From Flavobacteriales bacterium UBA1531 (GTDB lineage: Bacteria; Bacteroidota; Bacteroidia; Flavobacteriales_D; Sanyastnellaceae), in contig DCPZ01000079.1 in assembly GCA_002323795.1 (NCBI GenBank), positions 1 to 35,223 of the forward strand: 35,223 nt of DNA. Direction: 5' to 3'. Positions 1-8,040 of this stretch are shown here, one piece after another (within the stretch, counting starts at the first letter, position 1; each line of letters begins with the position of its first letter). The notes beneath the pieces were generated by a model. That model ran no database searches. It saw nothing but the letters and a program-made list of their open reading frames with translations, and was not told the origin of the DNA. The translations under genes and the position numbers were made by a program.

Positions 1-106
1 GATTCTCCTTTTTTTGAGACCAAATCAGTGGTCTATGTGAAGTTAAAGTAATTTGCTCTTTGGCCTTTTTTTCTTTCCTGATGGGGCTAAAAAGGCGTTA
101 AAAGAA

Positions 107-134
107 GAAGAGGAACTCCTTCGAGTCCCTCTTC
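107..134 (-). terminator. possible terminator downstream of the response regulator
   Basis: A hairpin with arms GAAGAGG-A-ACTC and GAGT-C-CCTCTTC closes on a CTTC loop: 7 bp, one A/C mismatch, then 4 bp. Read on the minus strand it lies about 100 nt beyond the response-regulator stop and is followed by a pyrimidine-rich TTCTTTT stretch, so it could end that transcript. The T-tract is interrupted, so this is tentative. The rest of 1-235 shows no convincing gene. A second small 6-bp hairpin at 17-34 has no T-tract. Confidence 0.35.
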
Positions 135-235
135 ATAACCTGCAAGAAATTGAAACCAACACAGTATTCTCAGACCGTGTCTGCCTTTTAGACGATGCAA
201 TTGAGTGAGGGTTGCCTTGCGAGTTCCTATTTATT

Positions 236-949
236 TCAGCCAGCAACAAAACGGTATCCCACACCGCGCACGGAAGTGAAGTGTTTGGGCTTTTTGGGGT
301 CCACTTCAAAATACTTTCGGAATGCCACAATGAAGTTGTCAATCGTGCGGGTTTTTGGAAACGCCGAATACCCCCAAACGATCTTAAGGATTTCTTCACG
401 GCTAACAACCTGATTCGTGCGGGAGATGAGAAGCCGAAGCAGGCTGGCCTCGCGTTTTGTAATGCTCGCCACCGTTCCCTCGCGCGTAGTAATTTCGTAG
501 CCGTCAAAATCGATCCGGCAACCTTCTCCAAAAGTGCAAATCGATTCCATAACTTCCCATGAGGGCTGCGTTGTGCGAATCAATCTTTTTACCCGCAACA
601 GGAGTTCTTCCAAATGGAAAGGCTTACCAAGGTAATCATCGCCACCCGCCTTGAGCCCCTCCACTCGATCGACCCCTTCATTTTTGGCAGTTAGAAAAAG
701 AACAGGCAGATCTGATCCCTCCACCCGAAGAGCCTGGCAAACTTCCAGTCCGTCCATTTTGGGCATCATGACATCAAGCACAGCAGCATCGAGGTAGTGT
801 TCCTTTGCCATCTGCAGTGCCTCTTCGCCATTCTCAGCCTCTATGACAAACCAGCCCTCTCGCTCGAAGTTGAGTTTGACGGTCCGGCGAAGGGTCAGGT
901 CATCTTCGGCCAGTAGGATGCGTGGTTGAGGTTGAGATGAATTGTGCAT
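236..949 (-). CDS. OmpR-family DNA-binding response regulator (orphan)
   Basis: This is a 237-residue two-component response regulator: an N-terminal receiver domain (about residues 9-125) and a C-terminal winged-helix DNA-binding domain (about 140-237). Receiver residues are in place: acidic pair D16/D17, phospho-acceptor D59 in VLDVMMPKMDG, T87 in FLTAK and K109 in GKPF. The C-terminus carries the OmpR recognition-helix and wing pattern (RTIDNFIVAFRKYF, then SVRGVGYRF). The ATG at 949 is chosen because the protein then begins a few residues before the first receiver strand. An in-frame start at 1042 would add 31 unrelated residues and run into menI. No histidine kinase is adjacent, so its signal and targets are unknown. 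It is divergent from the men operon with only 28 nt between the starts, so cross-regulation is possible but not shown. Confidence 0.93.
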   Translation of the reverse strand: MHNSSQPQPRILLAEDDLTLRRTVKLNFEREGWFVIEAENGEEALQMAKEHYLDAAVLDVMMPKMDGLEVCQALRVEGSDLPVLFLTAKNEGVDRVEGLKAGGDDYLGKPFHLEELLLRVKRLIRTTQPSWEVMESICTFGEGCRIDFDGYEITTREGTVASITKREASLLRLLISRTNQVVSREEILKIVWGYSAFPKTRTIDNFIVAFRKYFEVDPKKPKHFTSVRGVGYRFVAG

Positions 950-961
950 GGTGTAAATTTC
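932..961 (+). promoter_or_regulatory. candidate promoter of the men operon
   Basis: TTG at 932-934, a 19-nt spacer and TAAATTTC at 954-961 match the Bacteroidota sigma-ABfr pattern (TTG, about 19-21 nt, TAnnTTTG) in all but the last base. The expected transcription start near 967 would give menI a leader of about 10 nt. The -33 element lies inside the 5' end of the divergent response-regulator gene. Confidence 0.42.
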
Positions 962-977
962 GGACGAAATTGTTTCA

Positions 978-1403
978 ATGGAGATGGAAAAACTGAATGA
1001 AGTACCAACAATTGCCGATGCCATTGGTTTAGAAGTGCTCACTGTTGAACCAGAGCGGGTGACAGGGAGGATGCCTGTTGATGCTCGAACACATCAGCCG
1101 TATGGCTTGCTTCATGGCGGAGCGAGTGTTGTGTTGGCAGAGACGTTGGGCTCGGTGGGTTCGCATTTTTTGGTAAAAGATCAAGGCAAAGCAGCGGTGG
1201 GTGTAGAAGTCAACGCAAACCACGTTCGAGGCGTCCGATCGGGATGGGTCTATGGTGAAGCGATTTTGGTTCACCGAGGAGGGAAGATGCATGTTTGGAC
1301 CATCGACATTAAGGATGAACAAGAAAGGCTGGTATGCACCAGTCGGCTCACGGTCATGATCATTGCTCAACCGAAAAAAAGCGACTCAGCGACTGCGGAG
1401 TGA
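978..1403 (+). CDS. menI: 1,4-dihydroxy-2-naphthoyl-CoA hydrolase (hotdog thioesterase)
   Basis: This 141-residue single hotdog-fold thioesterase of the PaaI/YdiI type hydrolyses DHNA-CoA to 1,4-dihydroxy-2-naphthoate, the step between MenB and MenA in menaquinone synthesis. It resembles E. coli YdiI/MenI along its whole length: MPVDARTHQPYG, then LLHGGASVVLAETLGS with HGG at 46-48 and the catalytic-position glutamate E55, then EVNANHVR and a C-terminal CTSRLTV. The family alone includes other acyl-CoA thioesterases. The assignment to MenI rests on the YdiI-like signature together with its place as first gene of the men cluster. The start at 978 is the first ATG; a second ATG lies two codons later. 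menF begins 5 nt after its stop. Confidence 0.9.
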   Translation: MEMEKLNEVPTIADAIGLEVLTVEPERVTGRMPVDARTHQPYGLLHGGASVVLAETLGSVGSHFLVKDQGKAAVGVEVNANHVRGVRSGWVYGEAILVHRGGKMHVWTIDIKDEQERLVCTSRLTVMIIAQPKKSDSATAE

Positions 1404-1408
1404 ACGGC

Positions 1409-2392
1409 ATGAAAAACAATGCTCGACCTTTTCAGCTTTGGTGGAAGATGCCGGGATCTGGAATTGATGAAATCTGGACACTTGATGCTGATGACGTCGG
1501 TGCCACGGTGTTTCATTTTTCTCCATTTGACCGCTCTCAAAATGCACCTTCTCTGCAATTAAGAGGGACCAAACGACCAGCCGCAGCGCCTGAGAGTGGG
1601 ACAATAAAACTGCATTCTTCACCTGAAAAGAGCGGTGCAAACAGGCATGTGCACATGCAAGCGGTTGATGCGGCGTTGAAATCCATTGAGCGTGGAGACT
1701 TGGATAAAGTGGTCCTTAGTCGCTCCGAATTTTGGGAAACGGACATTGATCCAGAGTCGTTATTTCGCTCAAAATGCCAAATCTATCCGGATTCCTTGGT
1801 CTATCTTTTTGCTCATTCCGCCTCCGGTGTGTGGCTTGGCGCTTCGCCCGAATTGTTGCTGAGACGTTCCAGTAATCGTTTTGAAACAGTCTCACTTGCA
1901 GGTACAAAATCGGATTTGTCTGCACAGTGGACAGAAAAGGAATACCGTGAACAGGAAATGGTGACCGATTTCATCACCGAACGATTGAAGTCGGCTGGTG
2001 CCCGAAATGTCTTCCATCAAGTCCCCAAAGACCGGGCGTATGGAGGTATAAAGCACTTGGAATCTCAGATTGAATTTTCATCAAATGATCATGAAATGAC
2101 ATGGTTGAATGAGTTGCATCCGACTCCCGCGGTCGGCGGAGAGCCTCGAGAAGAGGCCTTGAGATTCATTGCGAAATACGAAAGACAACCACGGGGATAC
2201 TACACCGGGTTTTTAGGCTGGAGCGAAAAAGAAGAGGCGAGCTATTTTGTGAACTTGAGGTGCATGCAGTGTTTTGCAGATGGGTTTCGCTTGTTCGCAG
2301 GCGGAGGAATAGTCAGCGGATCTGATGCGAACGAAGAATGGGAGGAGACCCGAGTCAAAATTGATACGATTCGCAGCAAGTTGAATCGCTAG
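1409..2392 (+). CDS. menF: isochorismate synthase
   Basis: A 327-residue chorismate-utilising enzyme that isomerises chorismate to isochorismate, the committed step into menaquinone. Family signatures: the lysine of LDKVVLSR (K100) in the general-base position, GASPELL with acidic E148, SLAGT at 162-166 in place of the PIKGT type of aminodeoxychorismate or anthranilate synthases, LHPTPAVGG at 236-244, and EEWEET near 309-314 for Mg binding. It is shorter at the N-terminus than E. coli MenF (about 430 residues) but keeps the whole catalytic domain. ATG 1409 is preferred; an in-frame extension upstream lies inside menI, and a GTG at 1400 is a possible alternative start. The context (menI before, menD after) favours menaquinone rather than siderophore synthesis. 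Confidence 0.94.
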   Translation: MKNNARPFQLWWKMPGSGIDEIWTLDADDVGATVFHFSPFDRSQNAPSLQLRGTKRPAAAPESGTIKLHSSPEKSGANRHVHMQAVDAALKSIERGDLDKVVLSRSEFWETDIDPESLFRSKCQIYPDSLVYLFAHSASGVWLGASPELLLRRSSNRFETVSLAGTKSDLSAQWTEKEYREQEMVTDFITERLKSAGARNVFHQVPKDRAYGGIKHLESQIEFSSNDHEMTWLNELHPTPAVGGEPREEALRFIAKYERQPRGYYTGFLGWSEKEEASYFVNLRCMQCFADGFRLFAGGGIVSGSDANEEWEETRVKIDTIRSKLNR

Positions 2393-2420
2393 CCGTTCGA
2401 ATCAGCCTTATTTTTGTCTT

Positions 2421-4106
2421 ATGATTACGACCGACCACCCGGCAGCGCATTGGCTCCTTGCCACGTGGAAATCCCTGGGATTGAAGAATGTCGTCATTTC
2501 CCCCGGTTCTCGAAGTGCACCACTGGTATTGGCAGCGCGTAGCTTGGGCTTAAAAATGACGGTAGCGCTGGACGAACGCAGCGCAGCGCATGTTGCTTTG
2601 GGAATGGCGTTGAAGTCTGGCTTGCCGTGTTGCGCAATTACAACATCAGGTACGGCTGCTCTCAATCATGGACCAGCAATGGCTGAAGCCTTTTACATGG
2701 GTGTGCCCTTGATCAGCCTTACGGCCGATCGACCCGCAGCAAAGAGAAATGCAGGGCCCGGACAGATGGTGGTGCAAACGGATGCTTTTAATGATCACGC
2801 CATTTGTTCGATGGAACTCGACGAATTGGTGATGTCCTCTGCAGAAATTAGAGGTGCTGCTTCAGAATCATGGCTCCAAGCCCAGCGAGGTCCCGTGCAC
2901 ATCAATGTGCCATTTGAAGAGCCGCTTTATGGGATGTGTGATTTGGAAGCCGCCGGAATGCCAAATCCTCCTCAGATTGCGGGTAATTCTGAGGTTTCCG
3001 TTTTGGAAGAAGCGCCGATTATTCCAGATGATTTGGTTGATTTGCTCAGTTGCCACGATCCAAAGGTGCTCGTCATGCTCGGAGCAATACCCGAATTTCT
3101 GTGCGCCTCATCGGGTTTTGAACAGTTGAACGAACGCGCGGCTGTTTTTGCCGACGCATTTGGGTCAATACGAGGAGCGAATGCGGAGCCAAGCGCCATG
3201 AGCATAATGCTTGGTTTGGATGAGGCGGAAATGAATGCATTGAGGCCAGACGTCATCATCACATTTGGTCTTCCTCCAATGGACAAAAAATGGAGGGAAA
3301 AATTGACGAGTTGGGAGGTGCCCCATTGGCACGTGGGTCCCGAAATTCATGATTGGGATATGTTTGGCTCAAAGGCTGGTGCATGGCAAATCTCTGCTGC
3401 AGATGGGATCCAGCAATTGGTGGATGCCTTGCCCGGGTTCAATGCGTACGCTGGGCAGTGGAATGTTCAATCTGACCGAGCGGCTGCATCTCTTGTCAAA
3501 GTCGCTTCTGATTGGCCAAACCAATGGACCGACTGGCACATCTATCAGCGTTTGTCGCATGTGCTCGATGCTAAATCGTCAGTTCATTTTGCGAATTCGA
3601 CCTCTGCTCGATACGCACAATGGTTTAACTGGGGAAGACGCGCGCTTCACGCGAACCGCGGCGTGGCTGGGATCGATGGTTGTCTCAGTACCGCAGTGGG
3701 TGATGCTCTGGCCAACCCCAATCGTCCTGTGGTTCTATTGACGGGTGATACTGCGTGGCTGTATGACAAAAATGGTTTGGCTGTTCGTCCGATTCCAAAC
3801 AACATCAAAATCATCGTGATCAACAATGGTGGGGGAAATATTTTTCGCTGGATCGGTGGCCCAAAAGAGGAGGTCGTGCTCGAAAACTATTTCGAATCTC
3901 CTTTTGCAGAATCCATGGAAGGGAGTGCCTTGCAGTTAGGAATTGCTTATTCATCTGCTGAGAATTGGCCGCAATTTGACGAATCATTTGATCTGTGGTA
4001 CAACAACGCTGGGCCATCTTTGTTAGAAATCAGAACGAGTGGTCAAGAGGCCGCGCACTTCTACGATGCATTGAAAAGCTGCCTGAACCGAAATGAACAC
4101 GATTGA
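2421..4106 (+). CDS. menD: 2-succinyl-5-enolpyruvyl-6-hydroxy-3-cyclohexene-1-carboxylate synthase (SEPHCHC synthase)
   Basis: This 561-residue thiamine-diphosphate enzyme couples isochorismate with succinic semialdehyde derived from 2-oxoglutarate. It has the three-domain ThDP-enzyme layout. The N-terminal Pyr domain shows VISPGSRSAPL (25-35) and the cofactor-activating glutamate E52 in LDERSAAH. The C-terminal PP domain shows TGDTAWLYDKNG near residue 440 and INNGGGNIF near 468, together the GD(x)n-NN ThDP/Mg motif. Length matches MenD (about 550-570). The upstream gap is 28 nt. No Shine-Dalgarno sequence precedes the ATG (TTTTTGTCTT). Confidence 0.96.
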   Translation: MITTDHPAAHWLLATWKSLGLKNVVISPGSRSAPLVLAARSLGLKMTVALDERSAAHVALGMALKSGLPCCAITTSGTAALNHGPAMAEAFYMGVPLISLTADRPAAKRNAGPGQMVVQTDAFNDHAICSMELDELVMSSAEIRGAASESWLQAQRGPVHINVPFEEPLYGMCDLEAAGMPNPPQIAGNSEVSVLEEAPIIPDDLVDLLSCHDPKVLVMLGAIPEFLCASSGFEQLNERAAVFADAFGSIRGANAEPSAMSIMLGLDEAEMNALRPDVIITFGLPPMDKKWREKLTSWEVPHWHVGPEIHDWDMFGSKAGAWQISAADGIQQLVDALPGFNAYAGQWNVQSDRAAASLVKVASDWPNQWTDWHIYQRLSHVLDAKSSVHFANSTSARYAQWFNWGRRALHANRGVAGIDGCLSTAVGDALANPNRPVVLLTGDTAWLYDKNGLAVRPIPNNIKIIVINNGGGNIFRWIGGPKEEVVLENYFESPFAESMEGSALQLGIAYSSAENWPQFDESFDLWYNNAGPSLLEIRTSGQEAAHFYDALKSCLNRNEHD

Positions 4107-4129
4107 CGAAAAAATTGAATCAAAAGAAC

Positions 4130-4951
4130 ATGTCACAAAGAAGTTGGGAGACCATTAAAGAATACGAGGACATTCGTTTTGAGCTGTGCGATCAGGTGGC
4201 GAAGATCACCATCAATCGACCGGAAGTGTACAACGCATTCCGGCCTGAGACCAACATGGAGATGTTGGATGCGATGCACATTTGTCGGGAACGCACTGAC
4301 ATTGGTGTAGTCGTCTTGACCGGCGAAGGAGACAAAGCCTTTTGCAGCGGTGGCGATCAAAATGTCAAAGGAGTTGGAGGATACATCGGGGGGGATGGAG
4401 TGCCGCGCTTAAATGTCTTGGACCTGCACAAAGAAATTCGCTCTTTGCCCAAGCCAGTGATTGCCATGGTCAACGGATATGCGATTGGTGGAGGCCATGT
4501 GTTGCATGTAGTTTGTGACTTGACCATCGCCTCTGAAAATGCCATTTTTGGTCAAACGGGTCCCAAAGTTGGAAGTTTTGACGCTGGATTTGGCTCGAGT
4601 TATCTCGCCCGTCACGTCGGCCAGAAAAAAGCCCGAGAGATTTGGTTCTTGTGCGAACAATATTCTGCAGCTGAAGCGGAGCAAATGGGCATGGTCAACA
4701 CGGTTGTTCCACTTGCTGAACTCGAGAATACGACCATGATGTGGTGCGCAACGATCTTGAAGCGGTCGCCACTTGCATTGCGAATGATCAAGCGAGGGTT
4801 GAACGCCGAGTTGGATGGGCAGCGGGGCTTGATGGAATTTGCAGGTGATGCAACTTTGATGTACTATCTCATGGAGGAGGCACAAGAAGGGAAAAATGCA
4901 TTTCTCGAGAAGCGCGATCCAGACTTCCAGAAGTTCCCCAAATTCCCCTGA
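4130..4951 (+). CDS. menB: 1,4-dihydroxy-2-naphthoyl-CoA synthase
   Basis: A 273-residue crotonase-fold enzyme that closes the second ring of o-succinylbenzoyl-CoA to DHNA-CoA. Signatures: AFCSGGDQNVKG (70-81), GYAIGGGH (117-123) forming the oxyanion hole, and GQTGPKVGSFD (141-151). The Q-T-G at 142-144 is the bicarbonate-binding QxG of type I MenB (as in E. coli), rather than the aspartate of type II enzymes. The tail from ARHVGQKKAREIWFLC onward is very like enterobacterial MenB. The ATG at 4130 is chosen; an upstream TTG at 4103 overlapping the menD stop would add only nine lysine/asparagine-rich residues. The gap after menD is 23 nt. Confidence 0.96.
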   Translation: MSQRSWETIKEYEDIRFELCDQVAKITINRPEVYNAFRPETNMEMLDAMHICRERTDIGVVVLTGEGDKAFCSGGDQNVKGVGGYIGGDGVPRLNVLDLHKEIRSLPKPVIAMVNGYAIGGGHVLHVVCDLTIASENAIFGQTGPKVGSFDAGFGSSYLARHVGQKKAREIWFLCEQYSAAEAEQMGMVNTVVPLAELENTTMMWCATILKRSPLALRMIKRGLNAELDGQRGLMEFAGDATLMYYLMEEAQEGKNAFLEKRDPDFQKFPKFP

Positions 4952-4959
4952 TTGAGGTC

Positions 4960-5895
4960 ATGGCCGTAAAAGATTGGATTCAGGCATCGCGTATACGCAC
5001 CCTGCCGCTAGCCGCTTCGTGCGTTCTGGTTGGAGCAGCGATTAGTTTTCCGGTGACCCGAGGATCCGAACTCCTGATTGGCCAGTTTTGGCCCGTTTTC
5101 ACCGCCATTTTAATGACGGTGGTTTTGTTGCAAATCCTTTCCAATTGGGCCAACGATTGGGGCGATTTTGAGAATGGCGCTGACGATGAGAGCAGGCAAG
5201 ATCGCGCCGTTGCTTCGGGACGAATCAGTCCGTCCAAAATGAAAAGAGCTGTGCTAGTCTTGGCCATTGTTGCTTTTGTTTGTGGCCTGTTCGCTCTCTT
5301 TCTGTCCTTCTTTGTGGCGGGTCATTTGTTACCAGTGTTGCTCTTGTTAGCATTGGGAGTTGCTTCCATAGTAGCAGCCTTGCGGTATACGGCAGGCAGC
5401 AGTCCATATGGTTACAAAGGTTTCGGTGACATCATGGTGTTTTTATTCTTTGGTTGGATTGGAGTAGGAGGAACAGCGGTGTTGCTTTCACATTCGTGGG
5501 ATTTACAGTGGCTATTCCCCGCTACTTGGTGCGGCGCGATGTGCGTTGCTGTGCTGAATTTGAACAACATGAGAGATCATGTTTCCGATGCGAAAGCCGG
5601 AAAGCAAACCCTTGTTGTGCGCATGGGCTTTGAACGGTCGAAGCGCTATCATTTCTCTTTATTTGCACTTGGCTGGTTATCGTGGTGGGTTTACGCTTTG
5701 ATTTTGGATGCAGGCGAATGGCGTGGTATGGGTTGGATTGGTGTGTTGAATGCTGTGCATCTCATGCATGCTTTTAGAGTTTTTAAAGTGCAAAATCCCG
5801 CCGACCTTGATCCGGAATTGAAGCGTGTGGCATTGTCGTCAGCAGTCGCGGCATTCTTTTTATTGCTTGCTCAAACAGGATTAGTAGCATCATGA
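4960..5895 (+). CDS. menA: 1,4-dihydroxy-2-naphthoate polyprenyltransferase
   Basis: This 311-residue integral membrane protein of the UbiA superfamily attaches the polyprenyl chain to DHNA to give demethylmenaquinone. The hydrophobic profile suggests eight or nine transmembrane helices. First aspartate-rich motif: NWANDWGDFENGAD (62-75). Second: NMRDHVSDAKAGKQTL (203-218), with the D-x3-D-x3-GK-TL pattern typical of MenA. ATG follows GAGG at an unusually short distance (3 nt). The stop overlaps the next start as ATGA at 5892, so menA and menC are probably translationally coupled. Confidence 0.95.
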   Translation: MAVKDWIQASRIRTLPLAASCVLVGAAISFPVTRGSELLIGQFWPVFTAILMTVVLLQILSNWANDWGDFENGADDESRQDRAVASGRISPSKMKRAVLVLAIVAFVCGLFALFLSFFVAGHLLPVLLLLALGVASIVAALRYTAGSSPYGYKGFGDIMVFLFFGWIGVGGTAVLLSHSWDLQWLFPATWCGAMCVAVLNLNNMRDHVSDAKAGKQTLVVRMGFERSKRYHFSLFALGWLSWWVYALILDAGEWRGMGWIGVLNAVHLMHAFRVFKVQNPADLDPELKRVALSSAVAAFFLLLAQTGLVAS

Positions 5896-6992
5896 AAAAA
5901 GCGGAGCTTGATGTGCATTGGGTTTGTTTTGAAATGCGATTCAAGAAACCTGCTCAGACCTCACGTGGTGCCTTGTTGAGCAAACCGTCATGGTTGATTC
6001 GCGTTCGTGACGCGGAAGGCCGAACGGGTTGGGGAGAATGCAGCTTGATTCCCGGCTTGAGCCGGGATGATTCATCGGCAATCGAGTTCCAATTGCAACG
6101 GATACGACGGCATCGAACAATAACACTGGACCTCATACCGAAAGAGTTGCCGGCACTCCATTTTGCTCTTGAAACCGCGATTGCGGATTTGCATTCGAAA
6201 GACGATTTCGCTCCAACCCCAGGCAGTTTTTCAAGGGGCTTGTCTCGAATAGAAATCAATGGATTGATTTGGATGGACAGTCCTGAAGGACTGATTGCTC
6301 AGGCAGAATCATTACTGAAATCTGGGTTTAGCACTCTCAAAGCCAAGGTTGGAGCCCTGCCTTTTGACCAAGAAATTGAGTGGATTCAAGCCATTCGTGA
6401 ACTTGCTCCGGGCGTTGTTTTCAGGGTGGACGCTAATGGGGCTTTTTCCAAGCCTGAGAAGGGTTGGACGCCACTGCAAAAATTGGAGGCTCTTGCGAAG
6501 CTTGACTTGCATAGCATTGAGCAACCATTGATTCCAGATGATCGAACCGGATTGGCGAATCTTTGCGCCTCGAGCCCTCTTCCCATTGCATTGGATGAAT
6601 CATTGATTGGAGTTCCTCGCGCAGAACGCGGTGCATTGCTTGATGCTGTTGGACCAGCATTTTTGGTGTTGAAGCCGAGTTTGCTGGGAGGACTCTCCGC
6701 ATCGCAGGAATGGATTGAAGAAGCTGAAAAACGAGGAATCCAATGGTGGGTCACGTCTGCCTTGGAAACGAATTTGGGGTTAAATGCAATTGCTCAATGG
6801 ACAGCCAATGGTGTTCAGTCTGGTCATGCTTTGTTACCGCAAGGACTGGGTACGGGGGGCTTATTTGTAAACAACGTTCCGAGTCCATTGCGGGTTAGCG
6901 AAGGTTATCTATCCGCAGATGGCCCGCATCAATGGCAAGAACCAGAGTTGCGCCCGGAAGGTTTGGATCGTAACGTTAGAATCCGCTCATGA
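5892..6992 (+). CDS. menC: o-succinylbenzoate synthase
   Basis: A 366-residue enolase-superfamily dehydratase converting SHCHC to o-succinylbenzoate. Catalytic residues can be read off: the KxK pair K150/K152 in TLKAKVG, metal ligands D180 (RVDANGAF), E210 (SIEQPL) and D235 (ALDES), and the opposite-face lysine K261 (LVLKPSLLGG). The N-terminal capping domain includes GWGECSLIPG (46-55). Some family members are N-succinylamino-acid racemases, but the operon settles the role. Its last bases overlap the menE start by 4 bp (ATGA at 6989). Confidence 0.95.
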   Translation: MKKAELDVHWVCFEMRFKKPAQTSRGALLSKPSWLIRVRDAEGRTGWGECSLIPGLSRDDSSAIEFQLQRIRRHRTITLDLIPKELPALHFALETAIADLHSKDDFAPTPGSFSRGLSRIEINGLIWMDSPEGLIAQAESLLKSGFSTLKAKVGALPFDQEIEWIQAIRELAPGVVFRVDANGAFSKPEKGWTPLQKLEALAKLDLHSIEQPLIPDDRTGLANLCASSPLPIALDESLIGVPRAERGALLDAVGPAFLVLKPSLLGGLSASQEWIEEAEKRGIQWWVTSALETNLGLNAIAQWTANGVQSGHALLPQGLGTGGLFVNNVPSPLRVSEGYLSADGPHQWQEPELRPEGLDRNVRIRS

Positions 6993-8020
6993 ATCCACGC
7001 ATTCATATGGCAGGCAGGTGGTGGCCTCTCCAAAAGGAACAGCTTGACCTGATGAAAGTAGCTTGTGAAGAAGACTGGGAGCTCGAAGTTGTTCAGGTTC
7101 TATCTGATTGGTGGTCAGATTGTGATGAAATGGTCTCCAAGACATCTGGATCCACGGGAACGCCAAAACTCATTGCGCATCAAAAAAAGGCGATGGTTCA
7201 AAGTGCATTGCGCACGATTCGTTGGTTCGATGTTTCGGAAGACACTGTTGCATGTTTGGTGATGCCGGCCGCATTTATAGGCGGAAAGATGATGCTGATC
7301 CGAGCGATTGTGGGCGGATGGAGCCTGTACGTTCAACGACCATCTAGATTGCCTTCGGTAAAACTACCCTGCGATTTTGTGGCTATGACTGTTGCTCAAG
7401 CCAAGGAGCTGATCCGCAAGAGTTCGGAATCCTGGAGTCAACTCAGAACGGTACTTCTCGGAGGAAGTCCAGTGGAGCCTCATTGGATTCAAAAAATGCC
7501 ATCCGGGCCAGTAGTATTCGAATCTTTTGGGATGACAGAGACCATTAGCCATTTTGCAATTAGAAGATTGAAACCGAATTGGGAAGAATTCTTTCAATGC
7601 GTAGAGGGGTTCGAAGTGTGCTCAGATGCAGATGATTTGTTGGAAGTGCTTTTCGCGGATGGGACTTGCCTCAAAACCACAGATGTCGTTAAGGTGCAGA
7701 GCCGCACTTCATTTCAATGGTTGGGGCGCAAGGACGAGGTGATCAATTCAGGTGGCATTAAGATCCATCCGGAACAAGTTGAAAAAGAAATGGCACATTT
7801 GATTCAGGAGCCATTCAAGGCTTATGGTGAGCCTCACGATACGTGGGGCTCGCAGCTTGTTTTGCGCATTCACGCCACACATCCACCAGCCAACGCCGTG
7901 CAGCTTGAGCGTCAATGGATTGATTGGGCAAAACAAAACTTATCGGCCAATCATGCGCCCAAACGAATTGAGTGGAAAACATTGCATCAAACCGCCTCTG
8001 GAAAGTGGCTGAGACCCTGA
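6989..8020 (+). CDS. menE: o-succinylbenzoate-CoA ligase, compact form
   Basis: ANL-superfamily adenylating enzyme that activates o-succinylbenzoate with ATP and CoA. Motifs in order: P-loop SGSTGTPK (53-60), ESFGMTET (178-185), TTDV with the ribose-binding D232, hinge GRKDEVINSGGIKI (246-259) and the adenylation lysine of ASGKW (K339). At 343 residues it is much shorter than Bacillus or E. coli MenE (about 450-490). The missing part is the N-terminal region before the P-loop and segments of the large domain, while all catalytic motifs remain. To my knowledge short MenE proteins are usual in Bacteroidota, so this is probably a functional compact enzyme, not a truncation. Confidence 0.92.
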   Translation: MNPRIHMAGRWWPLQKEQLDLMKVACEEDWELEVVQVLSDWWSDCDEMVSKTSGSTGTPKLIAHQKKAMVQSALRTIRWFDVSEDTVACLVMPAAFIGGKMMLIRAIVGGWSLYVQRPSRLPSVKLPCDFVAMTVAQAKELIRKSSESWSQLRTVLLGGSPVEPHWIQKMPSGPVVFESFGMTETISHFAIRRLKPNWEEFFQCVEGFEVCSDADDLLEVLFADGTCLKTTDVVKVQSRTSFQWLGRKDEVINSGGIKIHPEQVEKEMAHLIQEPFKAYGEPHDTWGSQLVLRIHATHPPANAVQLERQWIDWAKQNLSANHAPKRIEWKTLHQTASGKWLRP

Positions 8021-8040
8021 ATCGTACTAATTTTAAGCCT

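Noticed and set aside
17..34. Hairpin AGACCA / TGGTCT at the left edge
   Set aside because: Only 6 bp and followed by no T-tract in either direction. Too weak to call a terminator, and the upstream context is missing.
950..1042. A longer reading frame for the response regulator starting at 1042
   Set aside because: The extra 31 residues are unlike a receiver domain and would overlap menI. The ATG at 949 gives the normal length.
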